Below the pieces are notes generated by a model. That model searched no databases and had not been told where the DNA came from. It was given only the letters and a program-made list of their open reading frames with translations. Positions 52,382 through 61,789 of a stretch of 64,000 nt of DNA are shown piece after piece. This DNA comes from an uncultured Porphyromonadaceae bacterium. GTDB lineage: Bacteria > Bacteroidota > Bacteroidia > Bacteroidales > UBA11471. The stretch is taken from the NCBI GenBank assembly GCA_900547555.1, contig URHG01000008.1, forward strand, positions 1-64,000, given 5' to 3'. A program made the translations under genes and the position numbers. Numbering within the stretch: the stretch's first letter is position 1; each line of letters begins with the position of its first letter.

Positions 52382-52990
52382 ATGCAGATTTCAAAAGAGC
52401 ATATTCGTAAAAATATTTTACAAACGGCTCAATCCCTATTTTATACAAAAGGATATGCCAAAGTTCCCATGCGAGAAATAGCTTCGAAATCGCACGTGGG
52501 TCTCAGCAACATCTACAATTACTACGGCAGCAAAGAAAAGATATTCCAAGAAATCGTGCAGCCAGCCATAGACGACTTCAACCGCATCTTAGACGAACAT
52601 CACGGGAGAAGCGGAACCGATATTATGGAAATGTTTTCGGACGATTATCTACAAAACCTCATCAAAGAGTATCTATCACTCAGTAAACACCGAGAGCGCC
52701 TGTTCTTGTTGCTGTTCAGGGCACAAGGTACATCATTGGAAAAGTTCAAGGACGACTTCTCCGATCGCTCGACAGCCGAAGTAAAAAGATACTTCATGCG
52801 CATGAAACAAAAATATCCCGAAATAAATATAGATATATCGGACTTCACCATTCACCTGCACACGGTATGGATGTTTACCATGCTCGAAGAATTAGTGATG
52901 CATCGGAAAGAACCGCAAGAAATAGAAAAAATCGTTACCGAATACATGATTTTCAGTACAACAGGTTGGAAGGAACTTATCAAAGGATAG
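52382..52990 (+). CDS. TetR/AcrR family transcriptional regulator
   Basis: A 202-residue regulator. The ATG at 52382 begins MQISKEHIRKNILQTAQSLF, the normal TetR start; an upstream TTG in frame is unlikely. The helix-turn-helix is YAKVPMREIASKSHVGLSNIYNYYGSKEKIF (residues 25-55). The C-terminal ligand-binding part is unrecognised. It precedes a methyltransferase (58 nt), gpmA and an ABC exporter pair on the same strand, and TetR proteins often control such exporters, so it is the likely local regulator. Confidence 0.93.
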   Translation: MQISKEHIRKNILQTAQSLFYTKGYAKVPMREIASKSHVGLSNIYNYYGSKEKIFQEIVQPAIDDFNRILDEHHGRSGTDIMEMFSDDYLQNLIKEYLSLSKHRERLFLLLFRAQGTSLEKFKDDFSDRSTAEVKRYFMRMKQKYPEINIDISDFTIHLHTVWMFTMLEELVMHRKEPQEIEKIVTEYMIFSTTGWKELIKG

Positions 52991-53048
52991 GTTCCTTTCT
53001 TTTTTTGAACAAAATTGAATATTGTTCGTTTTTGAAACAGATAAACAG

Positions 53049-53876
53049 ATGAAAAAAGTTGATTTTAAAAGCATTGTCGCCGAAACGCTACTTATACCGC
53101 TCTACATGAGAGCCAAAGAGAGCCGGCGCAAAGATGCCATTTTACGAGACGAAATGGCCGAATATTTGGTAGAAAACATCGAATACGATTACTCTCGATT
53201 CGATGGGGCGAAAATGAGCGAAATAGGGTGCGTTGTTCGCGGACGCTACTTCGATGATGCTGTCCAACGTTTTATAGCCTCCCATAAAAATCCTATCGTA
53301 GTGAATGTGGGTTGCGGGCTGGACACGCGCTACCAACGTATCGGCAAACACGAGCAGGTTCTTTTTTACGAACTGGATTTACCCGAAGTCATAGAACTCC
53401 GCAAAACCCTGATTCCGGAACCGGAAAGAGACAAGTATATAGCCGGCTCTTTATTAGAGGAGAAGTGGATAGACGAATTACGCACCAAACACCCCGAGGG
53501 AAATTTTATCTTCGTTATAGAAGGTGTACTGATGTATTTTCACGAAGAACAAGTAAAGGAATTATTATCCCGCCTCGCCATCCGTTTCGGTGGTGGAGAA
53601 ATATGGTTCGACGTATGCGGAACGATAATGACAAAAGGGGCGGTAAAACCCGACTCTTTGAGGGGGCATGAAGCCCAGATACGTTCGGGTATCAGCAACG
53701 GGCACATAGTAGAATCTTGGGAACCCCGCCTACAACTTATCGAGCAAGCCATCTATCAGAAATTATACACGCGACGATGGGGTCTCACCATGCGTATTCT
53801 CTCCCACTTTCCCCGACTGAGCTGCCGATTTTCCTCTCTGCTCGGTTATAAGATAAAAATGAACAAAACCAAATAA
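53049..53876 (+). CDS. Class I SAM-dependent methyltransferase (LCMT/PPM-like)
   Basis: A 275-residue methyltransferase of the leucine-carboxyl-methyltransferase-like family (often seen as O-methyltransferases in secondary metabolism). The ATG at 53049 is chosen over an upstream TTG. Motif I is VVNVGCGLDTRY near residue 90, followed by FYELDLPEVIELRK (acidic ribose-binding residue), SLLEEKWID and FVIEGVLMYF. The substrate is unknown. Its place between a TetR regulator and an ABC pair suggests modification of a small molecule that is then exported or detoxified, but this is inference. Confidence 0.88.
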   Translation: MKKVDFKSIVAETLLIPLYMRAKESRRKDAILRDEMAEYLVENIEYDYSRFDGAKMSEIGCVVRGRYFDDAVQRFIASHKNPIVVNVGCGLDTRYQRIGKHEQVLFYELDLPEVIELRKTLIPEPERDKYIAGSLLEEKWIDELRTKHPEGNFIFVIEGVLMYFHEEQVKELLSRLAIRFGGGEIWFDVCGTIMTKGAVKPDSLRGHEAQIRSGISNGHIVESWEPRLQLIEQAIYQKLYTRRWGLTMRILSHFPRLSCRFSSLLGYKIKMNKTK

Positions 53877-53885
53877 AACCATCAA

Positions 53886-54638
53886 ATGAAACGAATCGTA
53901 TTGCTACGCCACGGCGAAAGCGAATGGAACAAAGAAAACCGGTTTACCGGGTGGATCGACGTAGATCTGAGTGAAAAGGGTATCATCGAAGCAAACAATG
54001 CCGGCATTACCCTGCGAAAAGCCGGCATCACCTTCGATGCTGCTTATACCTCTTACTTGAAAAGGGCTGTCAAAACACTCAATTACGTTCTCGACCGTCT
54101 CGATGAAGAATGGATTCCCGTATACAAATCATGGAGACTCAACGAAAAACATTACGGATCCCTACAAGGTCTGAACAAAAGCGAAACGGCCGCCCGCTAC
54201 GGAGATGAGCAAGTACATATCTGGCGGCGGAGTTTCGATATAGCTCCGGCCCCACTCGACGAGAACGACCCGGCCAATCCTTTACACGATCCCCGTTACG
54301 CCCTCGTACCACCAGATATGCTCCCGCGTACCGAGTCTCTTAAAGATGCCATAGCCCGCGTCATGCCATACTGGGATTGCGAAATATTCCCCCGCCTTAT
54401 GTGTTGCGACAATCTATTGATCGTCGCCCACGGAAACAGTCTGCGGGGTATTGTAAAACACTTAAAAGGAATATCCGATCAAGAAATAGCCAATCTGAAT
54501 ATCCCTACTGCCACACCGTATGTATTCGAATTTGACGACTCATTGCATCTCACAGGCGACCATTATCTCGGAGACCCCGATGAAATACGCCAAAAGGCAG
54601 AGGCCGTAGCCCGACAAGGTATTTCTAAAAAAAAATAA
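53886..54638 (+). CDS. gpmA: 2,3-bisphosphoglycerate-dependent phosphoglycerate mutase
   Basis: A 250-residue glycolytic mutase interconverting 3- and 2-phosphoglycerate. The phosphohistidine motif is LLRHGESEWN (His9), with GWIDVDLSEKG, KSWRLNEKHYGSLQGLNK and the second active-site His in VAHGNSLRGIV (His182). Length and motifs fit GpmA, not the broad-specificity phosphatases. It starts 9 nt after the methyltransferase and the ABC genes follow 47 nt on, an odd place for a core glycolytic gene. It may be co-regulated or just carried in the operon. Confidence 0.95.
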   Translation: MKRIVLLRHGESEWNKENRFTGWIDVDLSEKGIIEANNAGITLRKAGITFDAAYTSYLKRAVKTLNYVLDRLDEEWIPVYKSWRLNEKHYGSLQGLNKSETAARYGDEQVHIWRRSFDIAPAPLDENDPANPLHDPRYALVPPDMLPRTESLKDAIARVMPYWDCEIFPRLMCCDNLLIVAHGNSLRGIVKHLKGISDQEIANLNIPTATPYVFEFDDSLHLTGDHYLGDPDEIRQKAEAVARQGISKKK

Positions 54639-54685
54639 ACTACCCGACCGCATAAACGGTCATGTAATATCATCGCATTATTCTT

Positions 54686-56461
54686 ATGAAAACACTAAAA
54701 GAACTCATGTACTACATGGGACAGAGAAAGGCGTTATTACCTCTGTCCATGTTTCTATCGGTCCTCGGCGAGTTGGCCGGCCTACTGCCTTATATCCTCA
54801 TCTGGCTTATCGTCAGAGAACTACTTTCCGACGGGGACTTCGCATCTTCACAACACATCATTTTCTATGCCCGTTGGGCTGCCGGAACAGCCATCGGAGG
54901 AATAATACTCTATTTCTTGGCACTGACATGTTCCCATTTAGCTGCATTCCGGGTAGAGTCGAACCTCAGAAAAGAAGCTATGCGTAAAATCGTAAAAATG
55001 CCTCTCGGTTTTTTCGACACAAATACCAGCGGACGTATCCGCAAAATCATAGACGATAATGCCAGCATCACCCACTCTTTCCTCGCACACCAATTGCCCG
55101 ACTTATCCGGAACGATTTTAGTTCCTGTAATAACTATATTACTCATCGGAATATTCAACTGGCAATTGGGGTTGGCATGTATCGTCCCCATCGTCATCGC
55201 CATGCTTATCATGGGATATACCATGAATACCAAAGGTAAAGAGTTCATGCGCGCATACATGACATCACTCGAAGATATGAATACCGAAGCGGTGGAATAC
55301 GTACGTGGAATACCCGTAGTAAAGGTTTTCCAACAAACTATCTATTCGTTCAAGAACTTTCATAAAAGTATCATGAACTACAACCAAATGGTATCTTCCT
55401 ATACCGGTATGTGGGAAAAGCCGATGTCTTTCTATACAATCATCATCAACAGTTTTGTATTCTTCCTTACCCCTCTTGCCATACTACTTATAGGAAATAC
55501 AGGGCATTATACACCGGTATTGCTCGACTTTTTCTTATTTGTCCTCATAACACCGGTCTTTTCCCAAAGTATCATGAAAAGCATGTACCTAAGCCAAGCA
55601 TTGGGACAAGCACAAGAAGCTCTCGGAAGGCTCAATCGTCTTGTCAATTATGAACAATTATCGACCTCCCATGAGAACGTTTCATCGATGTCAAAATTCG
55701 ATATTACATTCAGCCATGTATCATTTACTTATCCCGATTGTGAAGAAAAAGCCATTGACGACATCAGTTTTACCATTCCTCAAGGGCAGAGGATCGCTCT
55801 TGTCGGAGCTTCAGGTAGCGGGAAAACAACAATTGCCCGCCTCATACCCCGTTTCTGGGATACCAATGAAGGCCAAGTACTCATAGGCGGAACGAATGTA
55901 AAAGACATTGCACCGGAAACTCTGATGAAAAATATCTCCTTCGTTTTTCAGAATCCCCGCCTATTCAAAACAACTCTGCTCGAAAATATCGCATACGGTA
56001 ACCCCTACGCCGATGAGAACGCTATAAATCGGGCCATAGACATGGCACAGTGCAGAGAAATCGTCGAGCGATTACCCCAAGGCCTGAATACAAAAATAGG
56101 AACAGAAGGTACTTACCTGTCGGGAGGAGAGCAGCAACGAATCGTCTTGGCGCGAGCTATTCTGAAAAATGCACCTATCATCGTTCTTGACGAAGCAACG
56201 GCCTTTGCTGACCCGGAAAATGAACACAAAATACAAAAAGCGCTAAAAGAATTGACAGCAGGGAAAACGGTTCTCATGATCGCACATCGGTTATCGAGCA
56301 TCACCAATGCCGACAATATTATCGTTATCGACAAAGGTAGAATGGTAGAACAAGGCACACATTACGAACTGATCGATAAACACGGTATATATAGTAAAAT
56401 GTGGAAAGAATATCAACAATCGGTCAATTGGATTATCGGAAAGGAGGCATCTCATGAATAA
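54686..56461 (+). CDS. ABC exporter half-transporter (permease-ATPase), subunit A
   Basis: A 591-residue type IV ABC half-transporter: about six membrane helices (to residue 310), then the ATPase. It has GASGSGKTT Walker A (374-382), the Q-loop in FVFQNPRLFK, LSGGEQQR, Walker B PIIVLDEATAFADPENE and the switch His in IAHRLSS. The intact catalytic Glu and a second half-transporter overlapping by 8 nt indicate a heterodimer. Its DEATAFADPENE resembles the YbtP/IrtA-type group involved in siderophore movement, but no siderophore genes are nearby. The substrate is unknown. Confidence 0.93.
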   Translation: MKTLKELMYYMGQRKALLPLSMFLSVLGELAGLLPYILIWLIVRELLSDGDFASSQHIIFYARWAAGTAIGGIILYFLALTCSHLAAFRVESNLRKEAMRKIVKMPLGFFDTNTSGRIRKIIDDNASITHSFLAHQLPDLSGTILVPVITILLIGIFNWQLGLACIVPIVIAMLIMGYTMNTKGKEFMRAYMTSLEDMNTEAVEYVRGIPVVKVFQQTIYSFKNFHKSIMNYNQMVSSYTGMWEKPMSFYTIIINSFVFFLTPLAILLIGNTGHYTPVLLDFFLFVLITPVFSQSIMKSMYLSQALGQAQEALGRLNRLVNYEQLSTSHENVSSMSKFDITFSHVSFTYPDCEEKAIDDISFTIPQGQRIALVGASGSGKTTIARLIPRFWDTNEGQVLIGGTNVKDIAPETLMKNISFVFQNPRLFKTTLLENIAYGNPYADENAINRAIDMAQCREIVERLPQGLNTKIGTEGTYLSGGEQQRIVLARAILKNAPIIVLDEATAFADPENEHKIQKALKELTAGKTVLMIAHRLSSITNADNIIVIDKGRMVEQGTHYELIDKHGIYSKMWKEYQQSVNWIIGKEASHE

Positions 56462-58190
56462 TTTCATAAAAAAACGTTTTGCTTTATCGGAGCAAGGGGC
56501 GAAGAATTTTTGTAAAGGAATGTACTGGACGGTCGCACTCGATATCGTATTGATGCTTCCTGCCATATTTGTATTTTTATTTCTCGACGATTGGCTACAC
56601 CCGATACTCACCTCTCAAACGACTGCATTACACGGAGTTTCGTACTACTGTTTGCTCGGTCTTTCTTTTCTTGCCGTCATGTACATTACAGCCATATTTC
56701 AATACCGCAGTACATACACAAGCGTCTATGAGGAAAGCGCCAATCGACGCATTTCGTTGGCAGAAAAACTCAGGAAATTACCCTTAGCATTTTTCGGAGA
56801 AAAAAATTTGTCGGATCTCACTTCCACAATCATGGACGATTGTACCGATCTGGAACATACTTTCTCACACTCAGTACCGCAATTATTCGCCTCTCTCATC
56901 AGTATAGTACTGATTGCCGCAGGCTTGGCATTCTACAACTGGCAACTTACACTAGCACTTTTCTGGGTTGTACCCATTGCTTTGGGTATCATTCTCCTAT
57001 CGAAAAAAAGAATGCGCAAAAGCAATGAAAATAATTATTTAAACAAGCGCGATGTCAGTGAACAAATACAAGAAGGGCTGGAAACTATCCAAGAAATAAA
57101 ATCATATAATCAGGAAAATGAATATCTGAAAAAACTAAATGATAAAATCGATATTTACGAACGGGTTCTGACCCGAAGCGAATTGTTACTCGGCATCTTG
57201 GTGAACGGGTCGCAAAGTATCCTGAAACTCGGTCTGGCAAGCGTTATTATCACAGGAGCCACACTGCTTGTATCCGATCAAATCGACCTATTCGCTTATT
57301 TGGTATTTTTGGTCATCGGCTCCCGCATCTACTCCCCTATTCAAGAGGTACTGAACAACCTAGCCGCCTTGTTCTATCTCGATGTTCGCATCGACCGTAT
57401 GAAAGAAATGGAAGAGTTGCCTACCCAACAAGGCAGAACCGATTTCAAACCTGAAAATTACGATATATCTTTCGATAATGTCAATTTCTCCTACAACGGA
57501 GGAAGACAAGTTCTGAAAGATGTTTCTTTCCTTGCAAAACAAGGCGAAATGACCGCGCTGGTAGGTCCATCGGGAAGCGGAAAAAGTACAGCGGCCAAAC
57601 TGTCGGCACGATTCTGGGATATACAATCAGGGAAAATTACTCTGGGTGGAACCGACATAAGTCTTATCGATCCGGAAACCTTACTGAAATATTACTCGGT
57701 CGTTTTTCAAGATGTCGTATTGTTCAATACATCTATTCTCGAAAATATCCGTATCGGAAAACGCGGTGCCACCGATGAAGAGGTAATGTCTGTTGCCCGT
57801 CTAGCCCAATGCGACGAATTTGTAAGAAAAATGCCGTATGGTTACCAAACCATCATAGGAGAAAACGGAGAGACACTATCGGGAGGAGAACGGCAACGTA
57901 TCTCCATAGCTCGGGCCCTTTTGAAAGACGCACCCATCGTTTTGCTCGACGAGGCGACAGCCTCTCTCGATGTCGAAAACGAAACAAAAATACAAGCCGC
58001 TCTATCGGAACTGGTTCGCAACAAAACCGTACTTATCATCGCCCACCGCATGCGCACAATAGCGCATGCCGACAAAATCGTTGTCCTCGAAGATGGAACG
58101 GTTATAGAAACAGGTTCGCCTGAAACGTTGAAAAGGGAAAATAGTACTTTCGCCCACATGCTTGCTTTGCAAGCAAACAATGAAAAATAA
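56454..58190 (+). CDS. ABC exporter half-transporter (permease-ATPase), subunit B
   Basis: A 578-residue partner of the preceding gene, which it overlaps by 8 nt. The membrane domain fills residues 1-310. The ATPase has GPSGSGKSTAAKL (Walker A), VFQDVVLFN (Q-loop), LSGGERQR, APIVLLDEATASLD (Walker B with Glu) and IIAHRMRT (switch). Both nucleotide sites look competent. The operon as a whole (TetR, methyltransferase, gpmA, ABC pair) may handle a methylated small molecule; direction and substrate are not shown by sequence. Confidence 0.93.
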   Translation: MNNFIKKRFALSEQGAKNFCKGMYWTVALDIVLMLPAIFVFLFLDDWLHPILTSQTTALHGVSYYCLLGLSFLAVMYITAIFQYRSTYTSVYEESANRRISLAEKLRKLPLAFFGEKNLSDLTSTIMDDCTDLEHTFSHSVPQLFASLISIVLIAAGLAFYNWQLTLALFWVVPIALGIILLSKKRMRKSNENNYLNKRDVSEQIQEGLETIQEIKSYNQENEYLKKLNDKIDIYERVLTRSELLLGILVNGSQSILKLGLASVIITGATLLVSDQIDLFAYLVFLVIGSRIYSPIQEVLNNLAALFYLDVRIDRMKEMEELPTQQGRTDFKPENYDISFDNVNFSYNGGRQVLKDVSFLAKQGEMTALVGPSGSGKSTAAKLSARFWDIQSGKITLGGTDISLIDPETLLKYYSVVFQDVVLFNTSILENIRIGKRGATDEEVMSVARLAQCDEFVRKMPYGYQTIIGENGETLSGGERQRISIARALLKDAPIVLLDEATASLDVENETKIQAALSELVRNKTVLIIAHRMRTIAHADKIVVLEDGTVIETGSPETLKRENSTFAHMLALQANNEK

Positions 58191-58308
58191 AAATCATCGA
58201 TGAAAATTATTCTTAGAGAGAAGGGTAAAAACCCTTCTCTCTTCATTTCCATTATTTCTGTAAACGAAGTATTTCTCCTATTTCAATTTCTCTACAAAAT
58301 TAATTCGT

Positions 58309-58316
58309 TACATTTG
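58309..58316 (+). promoter_or_regulatory. Promoter -7 box for the two-component system
   Basis: TACATTTG matches TAnnTTTG exactly, 80 nt before the response regulator ATG. A TTTC (58287-58290) stands 18 nt upstream as a weak -33. No clear terminator for the ABC genes separates it from them. Confidence 0.5.
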
Positions 58317-58396
58317 TAAGAATAGGAACATCGGTTGTTCTTGTAAAAAATACAAAATCACAGTCAAACAACCGGATATATTACAATTCTGCCATT

Positions 58397-59083
58397 ATGA
58401 AGATACTGATCATCGAAGATGAACCCTCTTTACGAGAAATCATGTCGAGAGCATTACGCGAAAACGGATATGTCGTCGAAAACGCATCGACTTACACCGA
58501 GGCCGACTCGAAAATAGCTGGTTACACGTACGATTGTATTCTTCTCGACATCATGCTGCCCGACGGAAACGGACTGAAACTACTCGAACACCTGAAAGAG
58601 TTGCGCAAACGCGACAACGTGATTATCATCTCGGCTCGCGATTCTCTCGAAGACAAGATACTCGGGCTCGAACTCGGCGCAGACGACTATCTGCCGAAAC
58701 CATTCCATACGGCCGAACTCAAAGCTCGTATCAAAAGCGTCGTACGCCGCAGCCGTAACGACGGGAATCTCGATATCATTCTGGGAAATGTCTCTCTCGA
58801 CCCCGAAAGTTGCCGGGTAAAAATCGCAGGTAAAGAGATCGAATTGCTGAAAAAAGAATTCGATATACTCCGATTTTTCATGCAGCGCCCCAATCATGTC
58901 GTAGACAAATCGGTACTTGCCGAAGCCGTATGGGGGGATCATGCCGATCAAGCCGACAACTTCCATTTCGTCTATGCCCAAATGAAGAACTTACGCCGTA
59001 AACTGTCCGAATCGGGAGCTGACATAGAAATAAAATCGGTATACGGATTCGGATACAAACTGACTCCGCCCGAAACCGAATAA
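58397..59083 (+). CDS. OmpR/PhoB-family response regulator
   Basis: A 228-residue response regulator: receiver domain with acidic pocket IEDE, phosphoacceptor Asp51 in LLDIMLPDGNG, and KP in DDYLPKPFHTAEL. A winged-helix DNA-binding domain follows (KEFDILRFFMQRPNHVVDKSVLAEAVWGD, then VYGFGYKL). The sensor kinase follows 11 nt on, and a PepSY-like protein comes after that. Such triples are common in Bacteroidetes and the PepSY-like protein is probably a target. The stimulus is unknown. Confidence 0.95.
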   Translation: MKILIIEDEPSLREIMSRALRENGYVVENASTYTEADSKIAGYTYDCILLDIMLPDGNGLKLLEHLKELRKRDNVIIISARDSLEDKILGLELGADDYLPKPFHTAELKARIKSVVRRSRNDGNLDIILGNVSLDPESCRVKIAGKEIELLKKEFDILRFFMQRPNHVVDKSVLAEAVWGDHADQADNFHFVYAQMKNLRRKLSESGADIEIKSVYGFGYKLTPPETE

Positions 59084-59094
59084 CCTCATCTATC

Positions 59095-60366
59095 ATGAAA
59101 CTGATCTATCGCATAGCCTTACGACTTTCTCTCTTCTTAGTGCCACTCATGGCTTTATGGGCCATATTGTTTTATTTTACGATGGTCGACGAAATAAATG
59201 AAGAAGCCGATGACGCACTCGACGATTACTCCGAAATGATCATTATCCGTATGCTGGCAGGCAGAGAGCTGCCCGCACTCAATAGCGGATCGAACAACAG
59301 TTACTCGATCGTGCCCGTAGATGAAATGTATGCCGATACCCACCCGCACATCAAATACTACGATGCCGAAGTATATATTCCCGAAAAAGAGGAAACCGAA
59401 CCGGCTCGTATCCTCACCATTATTTTTCAAGATAATGACGAGAATTACTACGAACTGAAAGTTGCGACTCCAACTTTTGAAAAAGACGATCTACGGCAAG
59501 CCATTTTATTCTGGGTCATTCTCCTCTACTTATCATTGCTCATAACAACCTTAGCTCTCACCATGTGGGTCTTCCATCGCAGTATGCGTCCCTTGTACGA
59601 ACTGTTACACTGGCTCGACCGATACACACCGGGTCAAAAAAACAATCCTGTCCCCAATAATACCCATATCAGAGAATTCTACAAACTCAATACGGCGGCA
59701 CAACAAGCTGTAAATCGGGTTGAAAACGTATTTGACCAACAAAAACAATTCATCGGGAATGCATCACACGAATTACAAACTCCTCTCGCTGTACTCGGCA
59801 CCCGCATAGAATGGTTAATCGACCAAACTCAACTGAATGAAATACAAACAGAGGAACTGCTAAAAATGCAGCGTTCACTCAGCCATATCACACGCCTAAA
59901 CAAAACTCTTCTACTGCTTACCAAAATAGAAAACGGACAATTCCCGGAAAACAGCACGATCGATCTTCGGGCGATAATCCAAGAACAAACAGATCTCTAT
60001 AATGAGATTTACGCAAGCCGTAATCTCTCATGCTGTGTGAACATTTCGGGAGAATTTACGGTTAAGATGAATGAGTCTTTGGCATCGACTCTGATCAATA
60101 ACCTGCTGAAAAATGCTTTTATACATTCCGAATCAGGAAGTAAAATCGTCATTTCGATGCAAGACAAAACGCTGACCGTAAGTAACGATGGAACAAAACC
60201 GCTCGATGCCGCACGGATTTTCGACCGTTTTTATCAGGGCGAAAAAAAAGAGGGCTCTACTGGGCTCGGACTCGCCCTTGTAAAAGCCGTATGCAGGTAT
60301 TACCATCTGCATCTCGAATATCGATTCGACGATAGTCGCCATTATTTTTCGATCATCTGGCCATAA
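59095..60366 (+). CDS. Sensor histidine kinase
   Basis: A 423-residue membrane kinase. Two membrane helices (about residues 8-28 and 136-160) flank a periplasmic sensor of about 105 residues rich in acidic residues. A HAMP-like linker leads to HisKA with His225 in GNASHELQTPL. The HATPase domain shows LINNLLKNAFIHSESGSK (N box) and GSTGLGLALVKAV (G2 box). It is the partner of the response regulator upstream. The acidic periplasmic sensor (EADDALDDYSE) hints at cation or envelope-stress sensing, but that is weak. Confidence 0.94.
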   Translation: MKLIYRIALRLSLFLVPLMALWAILFYFTMVDEINEEADDALDDYSEMIIIRMLAGRELPALNSGSNNSYSIVPVDEMYADTHPHIKYYDAEVYIPEKEETEPARILTIIFQDNDENYYELKVATPTFEKDDLRQAILFWVILLYLSLLITTLALTMWVFHRSMRPLYELLHWLDRYTPGQKNNPVPNNTHIREFYKLNTAAQQAVNRVENVFDQQKQFIGNASHELQTPLAVLGTRIEWLIDQTQLNEIQTEELLKMQRSLSHITRLNKTLLLLTKIENGQFPENSTIDLRAIIQEQTDLYNEIYASRNLSCCVNISGEFTVKMNESLASTLINNLLKNAFIHSESGSKIVISMQDKTLTVSNDGTKPLDAARIFDRFYQGEKKEGSTGLGLALVKAVCRYYHLHLEYRFDDSRHYFSIIWP

Positions 60367-60489
60367 AAACAAAAAAAATCGATTTTTCCGCGAAAAAAAT
60401 CGGTTATTTCAAATTCTTTTCAAAATCGGGTAAGATATTTGTCTCAGAAAACAATATGAAACATGTCTAACCCCTAAAAATTAAATGTT

Positions 60490-60930
60490 ATGAAAAAGTT
60501 AATGATTCTCTCAGCCATCTTGCTTTCGTTGGGTATTTTCACCGCAAAAGCCGACAATGACCGCATGATTACCGTAAAACAACTGCCCCAAAAATCGCAG
60601 GAGTTTATAAAACAACATTTCCCCAATGAGAAAGTGGCGTACGCCAAATTCGAACGGGAATTTCTCGACAGCAAATACGAAGTCGTATTTACCAACAGTG
60701 CAAAAATCGAATTCTTCAAAAACGGAGATTGGAAAGAAGTTGACTGCAAATATTCCACTGTTCCGGCAGCTATCATTCCGCAACAAATCGCAACGTATGT
60801 AAAACAAAATTATCCCGATGCATCGATTGTAAAAATCGACAGAGACAAACGTGATTACGAAGTGAAACTGACCAATCGTCTCGAACTGACATTCGACCTG
60901 AATTTCAATCTTATCGAAATCGACGACTAA
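60490..60930 (+). CDS. PepSY-like periplasmic protein
   Basis: A 146-residue secreted protein: signal peptide MKKLMILSAILLSLGIFTAKA, then two repeats of the PepSY-like (DUF2874) fold. The first is QKSQEFIKQHFPNEKVAYAK with YEVVFTNSAKIEFFKNGDW; the second is PQQIATYVKQNYPDASIVKI with YEVKLTNRLELTFDLNF. These proteins often sit beside two-component systems in Bacteroidetes and may bind peptides or inhibit proteases in the periplasm; no function is proven. It lies 123 nt after the kinase and probably has its own promoter. Confidence 0.87.
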   Translation: MKKLMILSAILLSLGIFTAKADNDRMITVKQLPQKSQEFIKQHFPNEKVAYAKFEREFLDSKYEVVFTNSAKIEFFKNGDWKEVDCKYSTVPAAIIPQQIATYVKQNYPDASIVKIDRDKRDYEVKLTNRLELTFDLNFNLIEIDD

Positions 60931-61380
60931 TTCCACGACACGTATCATGAAAACGACTCTTTCTCCATACAAAAACTGTAACCGCCGAATATTTCGATGC
61001 AGAATTTGAAAATAACGGCCGTGAAGAAAAAGTCAGAAATCGGATACACAAAGAAACACTCTCCAAAGTTTTCTTTTATTCCTACCAAGGAGCTGCACCG
61101 ATCAGGAGCAGCTCCTATTCTTATCTCTATCGATATTTCTTAACAGCCCAAAAGACGTTTGCTTTTTCGACTCCGAATGCTTTTCTTCCACACCTGAAAA
61201 GACAAACCCGATTACTACTCCCGACTTTCAAAACAGATAGAATCTTTCTAAGCTGTTTTCCTCCATAAAAATGACTTCGACACCTCCCCGATTTTCTCTG
61301 TCGCAGACTTATTTTTTCCAAATCGGATTTTCTTATTTACAAATTCTTATCTTTGAAGTCTCAAAAAAAAATCTCATCTC
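60931..61380 (+). other. 450-bp gap with terminator and possible gene remnant
   Basis: Part of the gap is open in one frame without a good start (KTVTAEYFDAEFENNGREEK near 60969-61028), coding-like in character and perhaps the tail of another PepSY-like gene, but it runs through the terminator at 61088-61116. The rest is AT-rich with no supported gene or clear promoter motif ahead of 61381. Confidence 0.35.
61088..61116 (+). terminator. Terminator after the PepSY-like gene
   Basis: AGGAGCTGC (61088-61096) pairs with GCAGCTCCT (61108-61116) over an 11-nt loop. Only a weak T stretch (ATTCTTA) follows, so it may be inefficient. Confidence 0.55.
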
Positions 61381-61710
61381 ATGAAAAAATGGATTGCATT
61401 ACTCATCGGCATCGCTTGTTTATCGACATTGATCATAACCTGCCCTTCGGCCGAGAATCATCGCGAGGCAATAAAAACAGTCTGTAACGAATCTTTGCAA
61501 GAAAGCGATAATCTGCTTGTCTCTATGCTGGGCGGTTATTTGCTCGATACAATAGCCCAAGAAATGATCTCGACCCACAACTACTTTATTTTATCGACCG
61601 GGTCTATCGATTACGACAGCGAATCACACTTGGCCAGTATCGGCATTTTGGGACATGTCTTCGTCCTTTTCGATAAAAACGACTTGAATAAAATCATAGA
61701 CCAATTATAA
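61381..61710 (+). CDS. Small secreted or membrane-anchored protein (DUF4359-like)
   Basis: A 109-residue protein with an N-terminal hydrophobic segment (WIALLIGIACLSTLIITC). The rest is soluble (ENHREAIKTVCNESLQESDNL to FVLFDKNDLNKIID), with the motif SIGILGHVFVLF that I associate with the DUF4359 family. The Cys after the hydrophobic run (IITC) could be a lipobox, making it a lipoprotein. There is no operon partner on its strand, and it ends at a bidirectional terminator shared with the lyase gene. Function unknown. Confidence 0.75.
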   Translation: MKKWIALLIGIACLSTLIITCPSAENHREAIKTVCNESLQESDNLLVSMLGGYLLDTIAQEMISTHNYFILSTGSIDYDSESHLASIGILGHVFVLFDKNDLNKIIDQL

Positions 61711-61730
61711 CTTTTCCTCCTATCCATCAA

Positions 61731-61767
61731 AGAAACAGCCCTCGGAAAAACTCCGGGGGCTGTTTCT
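61731..61767. terminator. Bidirectional terminator between the DUF4359-like and lyase genes
   Basis: AGAAACAGCCCTCGGA (61731-61746) pairs with TCCGGGGGCTGTTTCT (61752-61767) over 16 positions with one G-U, around a 5-nt loop. The genes converge on it. Confidence 0.85.
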
Positions 61768-61789
61768 GTTTGAATATTTAACTTATAAG

